Below, in pieces: positions 55,206 through 64,000 of a DNA stretch of 64,000 nucleotides. Made by a program: the position numbers and the translations under genes. Each line of letters starts with the position of its first letter. The stretch's first letter is position 1. Under the pieces are notes generated by a model that was not told where the DNA came from, did no database searches, and saw only the letters and a program-made list of their open reading frames with translations. Source of the DNA: Thalassomonas haliotis (GTDB lineage Bacteria; Pseudomonadota; Gammaproteobacteria; Enterobacterales; Alteromonadaceae); the NCBI RefSeq assembly GCF_028657945.1, contig NZ_CP059693.1, forward strand, positions 6,138,001-6,202,000, written 5' to 3'.

Positions 55206-57338
55206 ATGGATAACTCTTCTCCAGGCGCAAAATTACAGTTTTGGCACCGTAAAACACTCCCTTTATTGCTGCAATCGGAAGCAACCGAATGCGGCCTGGC
55301 TTCGCTGGCGATGGTGGCGGGTTATCACGGCCATAAATCCGATCTGCTGGCGATGCGGCAAAAGTTCAGCCTCTCCCTTGAAGGGGCGACTTTACTCGAT
55401 ATCATGCATTTTGCCGAAAAACTGGAATTAACCTCCCGGCCGCTGCGCATCGAACTCGATGATATGCAGCACCTGCAGACTCCCTGCATTTTACATTGGG
55501 ATCTCAACCATTTTGTGGTGTTAAAGTCCGCCAACGCCAAAGGCATAGTCATTCACGATCCGGCCTCAGGTGTCAGAAAATTAAAACTCGCAGAGGTTTC
55601 CGGCCATTTTACCGGCATCGCATTAGAGCTGAGTCCGACCCAGGCTTTTGAACAAAAAGAGCCGCCGCCGTCGCTGAAATTCAGTGATTTCTGGAGTAAG
55701 ATCACCGGCTTAACTAAGTCGCTGACCCTTATTTTCACCCTGTCGCTGCTGATCCAGGTATTCGCCCTGGCCAGCCCCTATTATATCCAGCTGGTGGTGG
55801 ATGACGTCATTCTCACCGGGGATACCTCTTTGCTGACTGTGCTGGCAATAGGCTTTTTCCTGCTGCTGCTGTTTGAAACCGTGACCAATGCCATCCGGCG
55901 GCTGTCGTTAATGCATTTTGCCAACTTGATGAGTATCCAGCTTGGGGCCAATTTATTCCATCACCTGATCCGCCTGCCGCTGCAATATTTTGAAAAGCGC
56001 CATATGGGTGACGTGGTCTCCCGTTTTGGCTCTTTGCAGGAAGTAAAAAGGCTGCTGACCACAGGGGTAATTGAAACCATCATCGACGGCCTGATGGCGA
56101 TGATCACCCTGGGCATGATCTTCTTTTACAGCCCGGCGCTGTCGGCTGTGGTATTAGCCGCGGTCTGCCTGTATGCCCTGGTACGTTTTCTCAGCTATAA
56201 ACCTTACCGGGCCATCAGCGAGCAGGAAATCATTGCCCGCGCCGAAGAAAACAGTAATTTTATGGAAACCGTACGCGGCATCCAGACCATTAAATTGTTT
56301 GGCTCAGAAGTCAAAAGGGAAGGCCAGTGGCAAAACCGTTTTGCCGCCGCCATCAACCAGAATATCCGCTTCGGCAACTTTGTTATTTCCTATGATGCCA
56401 TCAACCGTTTCCTGTTTGGCGTCGAGAATATTGCGGTAATTTATCTTGCCGCCCACCTGGTGATCGACGGCGGTTTCAGTACCGGTATGCTGTTTGCCTT
56501 TATGGCCTATAAACGACAATTTATCGACAAAATGGCGGCACTGATCGAGAAAGTCATCGAATTTAAAATGCTGGGATTACATTTCGAGCGTTTGGCGGAT
56601 ATCGCCCTGACAGAAAAAGAAGTACTGCAGGAAGAGGATGCCAAACCCCATGATATCAAGGGAAAAATCACCCTGGAAAATGTCTCCTTCAGCTATAGCG
56701 ATGCCGGACAAGATGTCATACACGGCGTCAATATGAAGATCAATGCCGGCGAATCCGTGGCCATCACCGGGCCTTCCGGCAGCGGCAAATCCACCTTGTT
56801 GAAAATCATGCTCGGCTTAAACCAACCTCAGCAGGGCCAGGTACTGATAGACGATATTCCGCTGCAACAGCTGGGACATAAACAGTTCCGCCAGCAGATC
56901 GCTGCGGTGATGCAGGATGATGAGCTGCTTTCGGGTTCGGTGGCGGATAATATCGCCTTTTTTGATACCTCGATCGATATGGAACACTTGGTATATTGCG
57001 CCGAACTGGCGGCGATCCATGACGATATCAGCAATATGCCCATGGGTTATAACAGCCTCATCGGCGATATGGGCTCAAGTTTATCCGGCGGACAAAAACA
57101 GCGCATCATACTGGCACGGGCCTTATATAAGAAACCTAAGATCCTGTTTATGGATGAAGCTACCAGTCACCTGGATACCCAGCTGGAATCGGATATCAAT
57201 GACGCGGTTAAACGCCTGGATATTACCCGGGTGATCATCGCCCATCGCAAGGAAACCATTGCCTCGGCGGACAGGGAAATCAAAATTACCGAACAAGAAA
57301 ATAATGAGGCCCAAGCCAATGAAAAGGCGGCGGGTTAA
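55206..57338 (+). CDS. Peptidase-containing ABC transporter (C39 leader peptidase, bacteriocin-type exporter)
   Basis: 710 residues. An N-terminal C39 cysteine peptidase (about 1-140) has an intact triad: C29 in SEATECGLASLAM with Q23 for the oxyanion, H102 in WDLNHFVVL and D118 in IVIHDPASG. A six-helix ABC transmembrane domain follows (about 165-440), then the ATPase: Walker A GPSGSGKST (about 521), signature LSGGQKQR, Walker B ILFMDEATSHLD and an H-loop His in IIAHRKE. Such proteins cleave a double-glycine leader and pump the mature peptide to an adaptor; here the HlyD protein is adjacent and a double-glycine precursor gene lies just downstream on the other strand. Confidence 0.95.
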   Translation: MDNSSPGAKLQFWHRKTLPLLLQSEATECGLASLAMVAGYHGHKSDLLAMRQKFSLSLEGATLLDIMHFAEKLELTSRPLRIELDDMQHLQTPCILHWDLNHFVVLKSANAKGIVIHDPASGVRKLKLAEVSGHFTGIALELSPTQAFEQKEPPPSLKFSDFWSKITGLTKSLTLIFTLSLLIQVFALASPYYIQLVVDDVILTGDTSLLTVLAIGFFLLLLFETVTNAIRRLSLMHFANLMSIQLGANLFHHLIRLPLQYFEKRHMGDVVSRFGSLQEVKRLLTTGVIETIIDGLMAMITLGMIFFYSPALSAVVLAAVCLYALVRFLSYKPYRAISEQEIIARAEENSNFMETVRGIQTIKLFGSEVKREGQWQNRFAAAINQNIRFGNFVISYDAINRFLFGVENIAVIYLAAHLVIDGGFSTGMLFAFMAYKRQFIDKMAALIEKVIEFKMLGLHFERLADIALTEKEVLQEEDAKPHDIKGKITLENVSFSYSDAGQDVIHGVNMKINAGESVAITGPSGSGKSTLLKIMLGLNQPQQGQVLIDDIPLQQLGHKQFRQQIAAVMQDDELLSGSVADNIAFFDTSIDMEHLVYCAELAAIHDDISNMPMGYNSLIGDMGSSLSGGQKQRIILARALYKKPKILFMDEATSHLDTQLESDINDAVKRLDITRVIIAHRKETIASADREIKITEQENNEAQANEKAAG

Positions 57339-57361
57339 TCTGGTTAAACGGAAAAATAAAA

Positions 57362-57395
57362 AACGGTCTTTACTGCATAAACTAAAAAGACCGTT
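57362..57395 (-). terminator. Terminator between the exporter and the precursor peptide gene
   Basis: Perfect 10-bp arms AACGGTCTTT / AAAGACCGTT around a 14-base loop. On the minus strand it follows the precursor peptide stop by 39 bases and is followed by TTTTTTATTTTT. The plus strand shows no T run, so it belongs mainly to the peptide transcript. Confidence 0.88.
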
Positions 57396-57433
57396 GCCTT
57401 AAGTGCAAATTGAAGCTGCTGACAGTCATAGCA

Positions 57434-57610
57434 TTAATGCGTAACACGATATTCAGTGGTTTTCCTGGTCAGAATTCTGACACGGCTACCCCGCATTTCC
57501 GGTATCTCTGGCAAGGTGCCGCCGGCAATTTCTGCGGTGAACTCCATTGGCATGGTTTTCAGATCCCTTGATAAATTCGCTAATTTCTTTTTATTAACTT
57601 TTAATTCCAT
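57434..57610 (-). CDS. Double-glycine leader peptide precursor, candidate substrate of the C39 exporter
   Basis: A 58-residue frame with AGGA 8 bases before the ATG (complement 57608-57610). It starts MELKVNKKKLANLSRDLKT, a basic amphipathic leader, and continues PMEFTAEIAGG, a double-glycine cleavage site at residues 30-31. The 27-residue mature part begins TLPEIPEMRG and ends TEYRVTH: no cysteine, several Arg and Thr, rather polar. The gene converges on the peptidase-transporter gene 96 bases away, with its own promoter and terminator. Leader and location strongly support it as the exported substrate. Whether it is a bacteriocin, a signal or something else cannot be said; no modification enzyme is encoded nearby. 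Confidence 0.75.
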   Translation of the reverse strand: MELKVNKKKLANLSRDLKTMPMEFTAEIAGGTLPEIPEMRGSRVRILTRKTTEYRVTH

Positions 57611-57663
57611 AACTCAATCCTTTTGATTTATTTTAATTCCTGCGCACCCGAAAGTGCCCCATT

Positions 57664-57691
57664 AAAATAGCAATTAATCGTCCAGAGTCAA
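57664..57691 (-). promoter_or_regulatory. Promoter of the double-glycine peptide gene
   Basis: Minus strand TTGACT (complement 57686-57691), 16-base spacer, TATTTT (complement 57664-57669), about 55 bases upstream of the ATG. Confidence 0.6.
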
Positions 57692-57783
57692 GTCAGAGAT
57701 ATAACATTTCGTTTACTATTCATACAAATTTTGGCAGCTTAACTTGCCAGAAAAAAATGACAGTAAATAAGCCAAGAAATAAC

Positions 57784-57805
57784 AGGCAGGAAAAATTCCC
57801 TGCCA
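57784..57805 (-). terminator. Hairpin downstream of ilvA
   Basis: GGCAGG / CCTGCC arms with a T-rich loop, about 40 bases past the ilvA stop. The T run is weak; it is a plausible end of the ilv operon. Confidence 0.55.
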
Positions 57806-57842
57806 GGTTAATAAGTTAACTAGATGAGTAAACAGAAATAAC

Positions 57843-59387
57843 TTAGCGGGTTAAAAACGCCTGATAGGCAGGGTTATTGGTTTCTTCCTGCCAGCTGTAG
57901 CCCAGGGCCTTAAGGTGTTCAAAGAAGTCCGGCTCTTCTTCGGCTTTAACTTCAAAGCCCGCCAGAACCTGGCCAAAAGCGGCGCCATGGTTACGGTAAT
58001 GGAACAGGGTAATATTCCACAGTTCCCCTAAGGTATCGAGAAACTGCTCCAACGCTCCCGGGTATTCCGGAAACTGGAAGCGGAAGATACGCTCATTGAC
58101 CGGCATAGGGTTTTGTCCGCCTATCATATAACGTACATGCAACTTGGCCAGTTCATTGTCACTGAAGTCACGCACCTTATATTGTGCCTGCTCCAGGATA
58201 TCCGACAACTGCTGCCGCTCCTGCGGCCCGCTTAAGCGGATACCGACAAAAATATGGGCTTTGTCGCTGCCGACATAGCGGTAATTAAATTCGGTGATCA
58301 CCCGTCCGGCCAGCACCTGGCAAAAACGGCGGAAGCTGCCTTTTTGCTCCGGGATAGTCACCGCAAAAACCGCTTCTTTTTGTTCCCCCAATTCACAACG
58401 CTCGGATACGTAACGTAAACTGTGAAAATTCATGTTGGCGCCGGATAACACCGCCACCAACAGCTCATCGCCGGGGCTTGTCTGGCAATACTTGTTTACC
58501 GCCGCCAGCGACAACGCGCCTGCCGGTTCGGCAATCACCCGGGTTTGTTCAAAAATATCTTTGATCGCCGCACAGATCTCATCGCTGTTGACCGTGATCA
58601 CCTGGTCGCAATAACGCTTGATCAGCTCAAAGGTATGGCTGCCGATGCGTTTCACCGCCACCCCGTCGGCAAATAAACCCACCTGGTCGAGATCCACCGG
58701 GTTGCCCGCCGCTAATGCCGCCTGTAAGCAGGCGGAATCTTCGGCTTCAACGCCGATAATTTTGATGCCCGGGCGTAACTGTTTCAGATAAACCGCCATG
58801 CCCGCCAGCAAACCGCCGCCGCCAACCGGCACAAACACTACGTCGGCCTTGGGCTGTTGCTGCAACAATTCTTTTGCCACTGTGCCCTGGCCGGCAATAA
58901 CATCTACATCGTCAAAAGGATGGATCAGGGTTTTCTTTTCTTCCCGGGCAAACTTTAACGACGCCGCCTGGGCTTCATTAAAGCTGCGGCCGATCAAACG
59001 TACCTCGGCGCCGAAACGGCGGACATTGTCTACCTTGATTTCCGGCGTGGTGATCGGCATCACGATCGTCGCTTTGATGCCCAGCTTGCTCGCCGACAGT
59101 GCCAACCCCTGGGCATGGTTACCGGCAGAAGCCGCCACCACGCCATGAAAACATTCCTGCTCCGACAAGTTGCTGAGCTTGTTGTATGCGCCGCGCAATT
59201 TAAAAGAGTGTACCGGCTGCTGATCTTCCCGTTTAAGAAAAATCTGGTTATTTAACCGTGACGATAACTTGGTTAACGGCGTCAGTTCGGTTTCAACGGC
59301 AATATCATATACCGGCGCCAGTAAAATACGGCGCAGATAATCCATATCCCCGCTGTTATCTGAAAGCTGCTCTTCGGCTTTAGTCAT
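57843..59387 (-). CDS. ilvA: Threonine ammonia-lyase, biosynthetic (IlvA)
   Basis: PLP enzyme converting threonine to 2-oxobutanoate, the entry to isoleucine. The start at 59387 gives 514 residues, the E. coli length; a longer frame adds 23 unlike residues. PLP lysine in [19 protein letters not shown], phosphate loop [13 protein letters not shown], and two C-terminal ACT-like regulatory domains ([37 protein letters not shown]) for isoleucine feedback. The start overlaps ilvD by 8 bases. The reaction releases the enamine that RidA (31901-32290) deaminates. Confidence 0.97.
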   Translation of the reverse strand: MTKAEEQLSDNSGDMDYLRRILLAPVYDIAVETELTPLTKLSSRLNNQIFLKREDQQPVHSFKLRGAYNKLSNLSEQECFHGVVAASAGNHAQGLALSASKLGIKATIVMPITTPEIKVDNVRRFGAEVRLIGRSFNEAQAASLKFAREEKKTLIHPFDDVDVIAGQGTVAKELLQQQPKADVVFVPVGGGGLLAGMAVYLKQLRPGIKIIGVEAEDSACLQAALAAGNPVDLDQVGLFADGVAVKRIGSHTFELIKRYCDQVITVNSDEICAAIKDIFEQTRVIAEPAGALSLAAVNKYCQTSPGDELLVAVLSGANMNFHSLRYVSERCELGEQKEAVFAVTIPEQKGSFRRFCQVLAGRVITEFNYRYVGSDKAHIFVGIRLSGPQERQQLSDILEQAQYKVRDFSDNELAKLHVRYMIGGQNPMPVNERIFRFQFPEYPGALEQFLDTLGELWNITLFHYRNHGAAFGQVLAGFEVKAEEEPDFFEHLKALGYSWQEETNNPAYQAFLTR

Positions 59388-61242
59388 CGCTGTCTCCGTC
59401 GAGCAATTTACGATTACGCACCGCCCCTTTATCGGCACTGGTGGCCAGCATGGCATAATTTTTCAGGGCATAACTGATCGGCCGCACCCGTTCAACCGGC
59501 TGCCAGGCTTCTTTGCCTTTGGCCAACATCTGACGGCGGCGTTTTTCCAGCTCTTCATCGGAAAGCTGCAGTGCAATCACCCGCTTGGGAATATCAATAT
59601 GGATAATATCTCCCTGCTCAACCAGGCCGATGGCGCCGCCGTCAGCCGCTTCAGGAGAAATATGGCCGATAGATAACCCCGAGGTACCGCCGGAAAAACG
59701 GCCATCGGTGATCAGGGCGCAGGCTTTGCCCAGTCCCATAGATTTCAAATAAGTGGTCGGATATAACATTTCCTGCATACCCGGGCCGCCTTTAGGACCC
59801 TCGTAACGGATCACGACCACTTCACCGGCAACCACTTTACCGGCCAGGATACCTTCCACCGCATCTTCCTGGCTCTCAAACACATGGGCAGGGCCGGTAA
59901 AAGTTAAATTATCTTCTGCCACCCCGGCGGTTTTTACAATACAGCCGTCCACGGCAATATTACCGGATAATACCGCCAGACCGCCTTCCTGGGAAAACGC
60001 ATGTTCCCGGGTGCGGATACAGCCTTGCTCGCGATCGACATCCAGGGTGTCATAACGGCAATCCTGGCTAAAGGCCTGGGTGGTACGGATACCGGCGGGA
60101 CCGGCGCGGTAAAAGTCTTTTATTTTGTCGTCTTGGGTTACGGCAACATCATATTTTTCAATTAATTCACCCAGACTGGTACCCAGGACATTTCTTACCC
60201 CGGTATCAAGTAACTTAGCACGCGCCAGCTCACCTAAGATGGCAACCACACCGCCGGCGCGGTGTACGTCTTCCATATGATATTTCTGGGTGGAAGGAGC
60301 CACCTTACATAAATGCGGTACCTGGCGCGATAAACGGTCGATATCCGCCATGGTAAAATCTATCTCTGCCTCATTGGCCGCCGCCAGTAAATGCAATACC
60401 GTATTACTGGAGCCGCCCATGGCGATATCCAGGCACATGGCATTCTCAAAGGCAGTTTTATTGGCGATATTACGGGGCAGGGCAGACTCGTCGTCTTGCT
60501 GGTAATAACGTTTGGTCAAATTGACGATTTCTCGTCCCGCCTGTAAAAACAGCTGCTTCCGATCGGCATGGGTGGCGAGCATAGAACCGTTGCCGGGCAG
60601 TGCCAGGCCAAGGGCTTCCGCCAGACAGTTCATGGAGTTGGCGGTAAACATGCCGGAGCAGGAGCCGCAGGTAGGACAGGCGGATCTTTCCACCTGATCG
60701 CTTTGTTCATCGGATACCGATGGATCTGCTCCCTGGATCATGGCATCCACCAGATCTAACTTGATGATCTGATCCGACAACTTGGTTTTACCGGCTTCCA
60801 TCGGACCGCCGGAAACAAAGATCACCGGGATATTAAGGCGCATTGCCGCCATCATCATGCCCGGGGTGATCTTGTCGCAGTTGGAGATACACACCATGGC
60901 ATCGGCGCAATGGGCATTGACCATATATTCCACCGAGTCGGCGATAAGATCCCGTGACGGCAGACTATAGAGCATACCGCTGTGACCCATGGCGATACCG
61001 TCATCCACGGCGATGGTATTAAATTCTTTGGCGACACCGCCGGCCTCCTGTATGGCGCCTGCCACCAACTGTCCCATATCTTTTAAATGCACATGCCCGG
61101 GCACAAACTGGGTGAAAGAATTCACCACGGCAATAATAGGCTTGCCAAAATCATTGTCCGTCATACCGGTTGCACGCCAGAGGGCACGGGCACCCGCCAT
61201 GTTACGGCCCTGGGTAGAAGTTGCAGATCTTAATTTTGGCAT
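59380..61242 (-). CDS. ilvD: Dihydroxy-acid dehydratase IlvD
   Basis: Iron-sulfur enzyme that dehydrates dihydroxy acids to the keto acids of valine and isoleucine. 620 residues (E. coli 616). Cluster cysteines are in [13 protein letters not shown] and [12 protein letters not shown], and the metal-binding [11 protein letters not shown] motif is present. [20 protein letters not shown] and [15 protein letters not shown] mark the C-terminal domain. Overlaps ilvA by 8 bases. Confidence 0.97.
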   Translation of the reverse strand: MPKLRSATSTQGRNMAGARALWRATGMTDNDFGKPIIAVVNSFTQFVPGHVHLKDMGQLVAGAIQEAGGVAKEFNTIAVDDGIAMGHSGMLYSLPSRDLIADSVEYMVNAHCADAMVCISNCDKITPGMMMAAMRLNIPVIFVSGGPMEAGKTKLSDQIIKLDLVDAMIQGADPSVSDEQSDQVERSACPTCGSCSGMFTANSMNCLAEALGLALPGNGSMLATHADRKQLFLQAGREIVNLTKRYYQQDDESALPRNIANKTAFENAMCLDIAMGGSSNTVLHLLAAANEAEIDFTMADIDRLSRQVPHLCKVAPSTQKYHMEDVHRAGGVVAILGELARAKLLDTGVRNVLGTSLGELIEKYDVAVTQDDKIKDFYRAGPAGIRTTQAFSQDCRYDTLDVDREQGCIRTREHAFSQEGGLAVLSGNIAVDGCIVKTAGVAEDNLTFTGPAHVFESQEDAVEGILAGKVVAGEVVVIRYEGPKGGPGMQEMLYPTTYLKSMGLGKACALITDGRFSGGTSGLSIGHISPEAADGGAIGLVEQGDIIHIDIPKRVIALQLSDEELEKRRRQMLAKGKEAWQPVERVRPISYALKNYAMLATSADKGAVRNRKLLDGDSDD

Positions 61243-61337
61243 AGCTTTACATGTCCATTTAAAAAATATTGATGATTAATATTGGGAAACCTCACCGGTA
61301 TTTAACCTGCAAAGTTTCCCAGTTTTCGTTGACTGTT

Positions 61338-62267
61338 CTACTCAGAGACTGACTCTAACCAGCCCCATTTATCTTCAGTGCTGCCGTCGAAGATGCCGAA
61401 AAAGGCTTCTTGTAAGGCTTTGGTCACAGGACCACGGCTACCGCTACCCACAGCGATACCGTCTACGGTTTTCACCGGTACGATCTCAGTGGCGGTACCT
61501 GTCATAAAGAATTCATCAGCCAGGTAAAGGGCTTCGCGGGAAATGGTTTCTTCACGCACTTCATAACCCAGTTCTTTTGCCAGTACGAATACCGCATCAC
61601 GGGTCAGCCCCTGAAGGATGGAAGCCGTACCCGGCGGGGTATAAATGATACCTTTGCGTACCAGGAATAAGTTCTGTCCGGCACCTTCACTTATCTGGTT
61701 GTTAACGTCCATGGCAATACCTTCGGTATAACCGTGACGGCCGGCTTCCATAGAAATCAGTTGAGATGACAAGTAGTTACCACCGGCTTTTGCCGCCGTT
61801 GGCATAGTATTCGGCGCCAGACGGTTCCAGCTCGATACCCCGACTTCAACGCCGTTTTCAATGGCATCGGCACCTAAGTAGGCTTCCCAGCTAAAGGCGG
61901 CGATCATAAGATCGGCTTTGGCATCGGCAGGCGGACGTAACCCCATGCCGACATCGCCTAAAAAGGCCAGCGGACGCAGGTAGGCAGCTTCCAGTTTATT
62001 TGCGGTGACGGCTGCTTTACAGGCCTGTACCACTTCTTCTACGGTATAAGGAATATCCATACGGTAGATTTTGGCAGAATCGAACAAACGTTCGATGTGC
62101 TCTTGTAAACGAAAAATACAGGTGCCCTTATGGGTCTTATAGGCCCGGATCCCTTCAAACACGGATGAACCATAATGTAATGCGTGGCTCATCACATGCA
62201 CAGTAGCGTTCTGCCATGGAATGAGTTCACCATTAAACCAAATGAGTTCAGCACTTACTTTAGCCAT
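61338..62267 (-). CDS. ilvE: Branched-chain amino acid aminotransferase IlvE
   Basis: Fold-type IV PLP aminotransferase for the last step of valine, leucine and isoleucine synthesis. 309 residues (E. coli 309). WFNGELIPWQNATVHVMSHALHYGSSVFEGIRAY opens the family; the PLP lysine is in AAKAGGNYLSSQL, and TGTAAEIVPV-like TGTATEIVPVKTVDG near the end. Operon position after ilvM and before ilvD is as in E. coli. Confidence 0.97.
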   Translation of the reverse strand: MAKVSAELIWFNGELIPWQNATVHVMSHALHYGSSVFEGIRAYKTHKGTCIFRLQEHIERLFDSAKIYRMDIPYTVEEVVQACKAAVTANKLEAAYLRPLAFLGDVGMGLRPPADAKADLMIAAFSWEAYLGADAIENGVEVGVSSWNRLAPNTMPTAAKAGGNYLSSQLISMEAGRHGYTEGIAMDVNNQISEGAGQNLFLVRKGIIYTPPGTASILQGLTRDAVFVLAKELGYEVREETISREALYLADEFFMTGTATEIVPVKTVDGIAVGSGSRGPVTKALQEAFFGIFDGSTEDKWGWLESVSE

Positions 62268-62310
62268 TTTCTTTTCCTAACGTTAAATTACAACAAAACT
62301 GTTGTTTTTA

Positions 62311-62568
62311 TTATGCGCGACATTGCAGCGATGTGGTATTGTCAACCCTGATATCCCTGATGTCGAATAATTTATCTAATTGATGGTATAAATTGTCGAT
62401 AGAGTTCTCGCTGCGCACCGATATTTCTATCGCCAGCTCATCTCCCGCTTCCTGGGGAAACATGGTCATGCCGGTAACGACAAAACCGCGGTAACGGGTG
62501 ACCTGCAACAACCTTTCCAGCACTGTGGGCTGATCCGATGCGGTGATCTTCAATGTATGTTGATTCAT
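62311..62568 (-). CDS. ilvM: Acetolactate synthase II small subunit IlvM
   Basis: 85 residues (E. coli 87). Regulatory subunit with a single ACT domain: LKITASDQPTVLERLLQVTRYRGFVVTGM and a second half IDNLYHQLDKLFDIRDIRV. It partners IlvG and stabilises the enzyme. Separated from ilvG by a short spacer frame. Confidence 0.93.
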   Translation of the reverse strand: MNQHTLKITASDQPTVLERLLQVTRYRGFVVTGMTMFPQEAGDELAIEISVRSENSIDNLYHQLDKLFDIRDIRVDNTTSLQCRA

Positions 62569-62572
62569 CTTG

Positions 62573-62653
62573 TTAGCTCCTGGCCTGGCTGTAAAAGGTA
62601 TTAGAAAGTGTTGAGGCCACTAAGGCCGTTTTTTGCAATAAGTTGTTGTTCAT
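62573..62653 (-). CDS. Short spacer frame between ilvG and ilvM
   Basis: A 26-codon frame whose ATG overlaps the ilvG stop (ATGA) and whose stop is 4 bases before the ilvM start. It starts [14 protein letters not shown] and ends SQARS. The coupled arrangement would carry ribosomes from ilvG to ilvM, which directly overlap in E. coli. It may be only a bridge; no family is recognised. Confidence 0.4.
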   Translation of the reverse strand: MNNNLLQKTALVASTLSNTFYSQARS

Positions 62654-64000
62654 CAATGACTCTCCATCATTTCGTCATTGGCGGTCTCCGGCGGCACTAA
62701 AGGCCAGACATTGTCGCCGGCAGAAATTTTTACCTGCAGCAAATAAGCGCCGTCATGGTTAAACATTTCCTCGATGGCGTCTGATATTTCACTTTTTTTA
62801 CTGATCGCCCTGGCCTTGATATCAAAGGCGCTCGCCAGGGAGACAAAGTCCGGATTGTCGGATAAGTCAGTTTCACTATAGCGCTGCTCAAAAAACAGCT
62901 GCTGCCACTGGCGCACCATGCCCAGTTTGGCATTGTCGATCAGTACAATTTTCACCGGCAAACCATAACGTTTGATGGTGGAAAGCTCCTGAACATTCAT
63001 CATAAAAGAGCCGTCGCCGGAAACGGCAATCACGGTATCCTGTGCCCGGCTGACCTGGGCGCCGATCGCTGCCGGGATGCCAAAACCCATGGCCCCCTGG
63101 CCACCGCTGGTTAAAAAATTACTCGGCCGGGAAAACGCCATATGCTGGGCACTCCACATCTGGTGCTGACCGACATCGGTTGTCACCACGGAATTTTCCG
63201 GCATGGCCCGGGATACCTGATTCAACAGGGCCGGGGCAAAGATGCCCTCGCCGGGATGGTCATAATCCCAGCCAAAGCTATCTTTCATATGCAGGCATTT
63301 CGTGCGCCACAGCTCGATTTCCAATGGCAGGCTACAAGCAGGCAAATTCACCTTTAAATCCCCCAGAACTACGGCATCGGCGACACGGCGCTTGCTGATT
63401 TCCGCCGGATCGATATCAAAATGTATCACCTTGGCATTCGGGGCAAATTCCGCCAGCTTTCCGGTCACCCGGTCATCAAATCTTGCTCCTACCGCGATCA
63501 GCAAATCACACTGCTGTACCGCCAAATTAGCAGCCTTAGTACCGTGCATGCCCAACATACCCAGGTAAGTATCGGTTTTTGGATCTACCGCTCCCAGCCC
63601 CTTTAATGTCGACACACTTGGGATAGCGCTGACCTCGATAAATTCACGCAATTCAGCAACGGCATCCGCCATGCCGACGCCGCCGCCGACATACAAAACC
63701 GGCTTTTTCGCCTGGCTCAGCAGCGCCAGGGCAGCACCGACATTGGCGGGCGCCTGCCTGGTTTTATCCGCCTGCTGGCCGGTTGTTGCCAGCGCAGCAA
63801 GCTCGTCTGATTTCCGGCTCACCGCAGCCAATTGAATATCCTTGGGAATATCCACCAACACTGGCCCCTGACGGCCCGAAAGCGCCATGGTAAAGGCCTG
63901 GTGCAATACACCCTCTAAATCATCAACATCTTTCACCTGAAAGCAGTGTTTAGTGCAAGCCAGCGACAAACCTATGATATCTACTTCCTGAAATGCATCC
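62653..64000 (-). CDS. ilvG: Acetolactate synthase II large subunit IlvG (partial, 5' end outside the window)
   Basis: TPP-dependent enzyme condensing pyruvate with pyruvate or 2-oxobutanoate in branched-chain synthesis. The frame is open to base 64000, where it reads [18 protein letters not shown], matching E. coli IlvG; about 120-130 residues are missing. Visible: [17 protein letters not shown], the central nucleotide-type domain ([20 protein letters not shown]), and the TPP motif [21 protein letters not shown] ending near [11 protein letters not shown]. An attenuator, if present, would lie beyond the edge. Confidence 0.96.
   Translation of the reverse strand, partial: DAFQEVDIIGLSLACTKHCFQVKDVDDLEGVLHQAFTMALSGRQGPVLVDIPKDIQLAAVSRKSDELAALATTGQQADKTRQAPANVGAALALLSQAKKPVLYVGGGVGMADAVAELREFIEVSAIPSVSTLKGLGAVDPKTDTYLGMLGMHGTKAANLAVQQCDLLIAVGARFDDRVTGKLAEFAPNAKVIHFDIDPAEISKRRVADAVVLGDLKVNLPACSLPLEIELWRTKCLHMKDSFGWDYDHPGEGIFAPALLNQVSRAMPENSVVTTDVGQHQMWSAQHMAFSRPSNFLTSGGQGAMGFGIPAAIGAQVSRAQDTVIAVSGDGSFMMNVQELSTIKRYGLPVKIVLIDNAKLGMVRQWQQLFFEQRYSETDLSDNPDFVSLASAFDIKARAISKKSEISDAIEEMFNHDGAYLLQVKISAGDNVWPLVPPETANDEMMESH

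Overview
The window is a chromosomal segment of a marine gammaproteobacterium, most likely an alteromonad of the Colwelliaceae (Thalassomonas/Colwellia-like). This is inferred from E. coli-like core gene blocks (coaD-mutM-rpmG-rpmB-radC-coaBC-slmA, gmk-rpoZ-spoT-trmH-recG, ubiE-ubiJ-ubiB, ilvGMEDA) mixed with large secreted subtilases typical of marine protein degraders. No tRNA, rRNA, insertion sequence, prophage or CRISPR array is visible.

Layout. 1-9.8 kb: the start of ubiC, a FliL-like protein, glpEG placed behind kbl-tdh (threonine catabolism), a secreted alpha/beta hydrolase, and a lipopolysaccharide inner-core cluster (waaA, a family 9 glycosyltransferase, kdkA) with a TetR regulator. 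9.9-19.1 kb: the coaD-to-slmA block, into which a ParA-like ATPase, a helix-turn/ribbon-type partner and a PilZ protein are inserted between rpmB and radC, followed by pepD. Two tandem-repeat arrays lie here: 110-bp copies of the coaD 3' end and 127-bp copies of the pepD 5' end. 19.1-28.4 kb: a Fur-box promoter with a terminator that looks like a small iron-regulated RNA, then tex, greB, a DUF445 protein, an aromatic aminotransferase, two small genes (one SymE-like) and a Pho-box-controlled lipoprotein alkaline phosphatase. 28.6-35.2 kb: gmk, rpoZ, spoT, ridA, trmH, recG. 35.7-43.7 kb: three consecutive subtilisin-family proteases sharing an upstream promoter element. 43.9-53.5 kb: ubiEJB, a RimJ-like acetyltransferase, rep, ubiK, a membrane-bound XRE regulator, a LysE-type exporter and a secreted M18 aminopeptidase. 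53.8-57.6 kb: a peptide-export locus made of a HlyD-type adaptor, a C39-peptidase ABC transporter and, convergent to it, an unlisted 58-residue double-glycine precursor peptide. 57.8-64 kb: ilvA, ilvD, ilvE, ilvM and most of ilvG.

The most novel items are the peptide-export locus with its precursor gene (57434-57610), the candidate Fur-controlled small RNA (about 19271-19433), and the array of three decoy start sites in front of pepD (17268-17648). A recurring local theme is short tandem duplication at gene borders: kbl end, coaD end, pepD start, the hlyD-transporter gap, and the loop of the M18 terminator.
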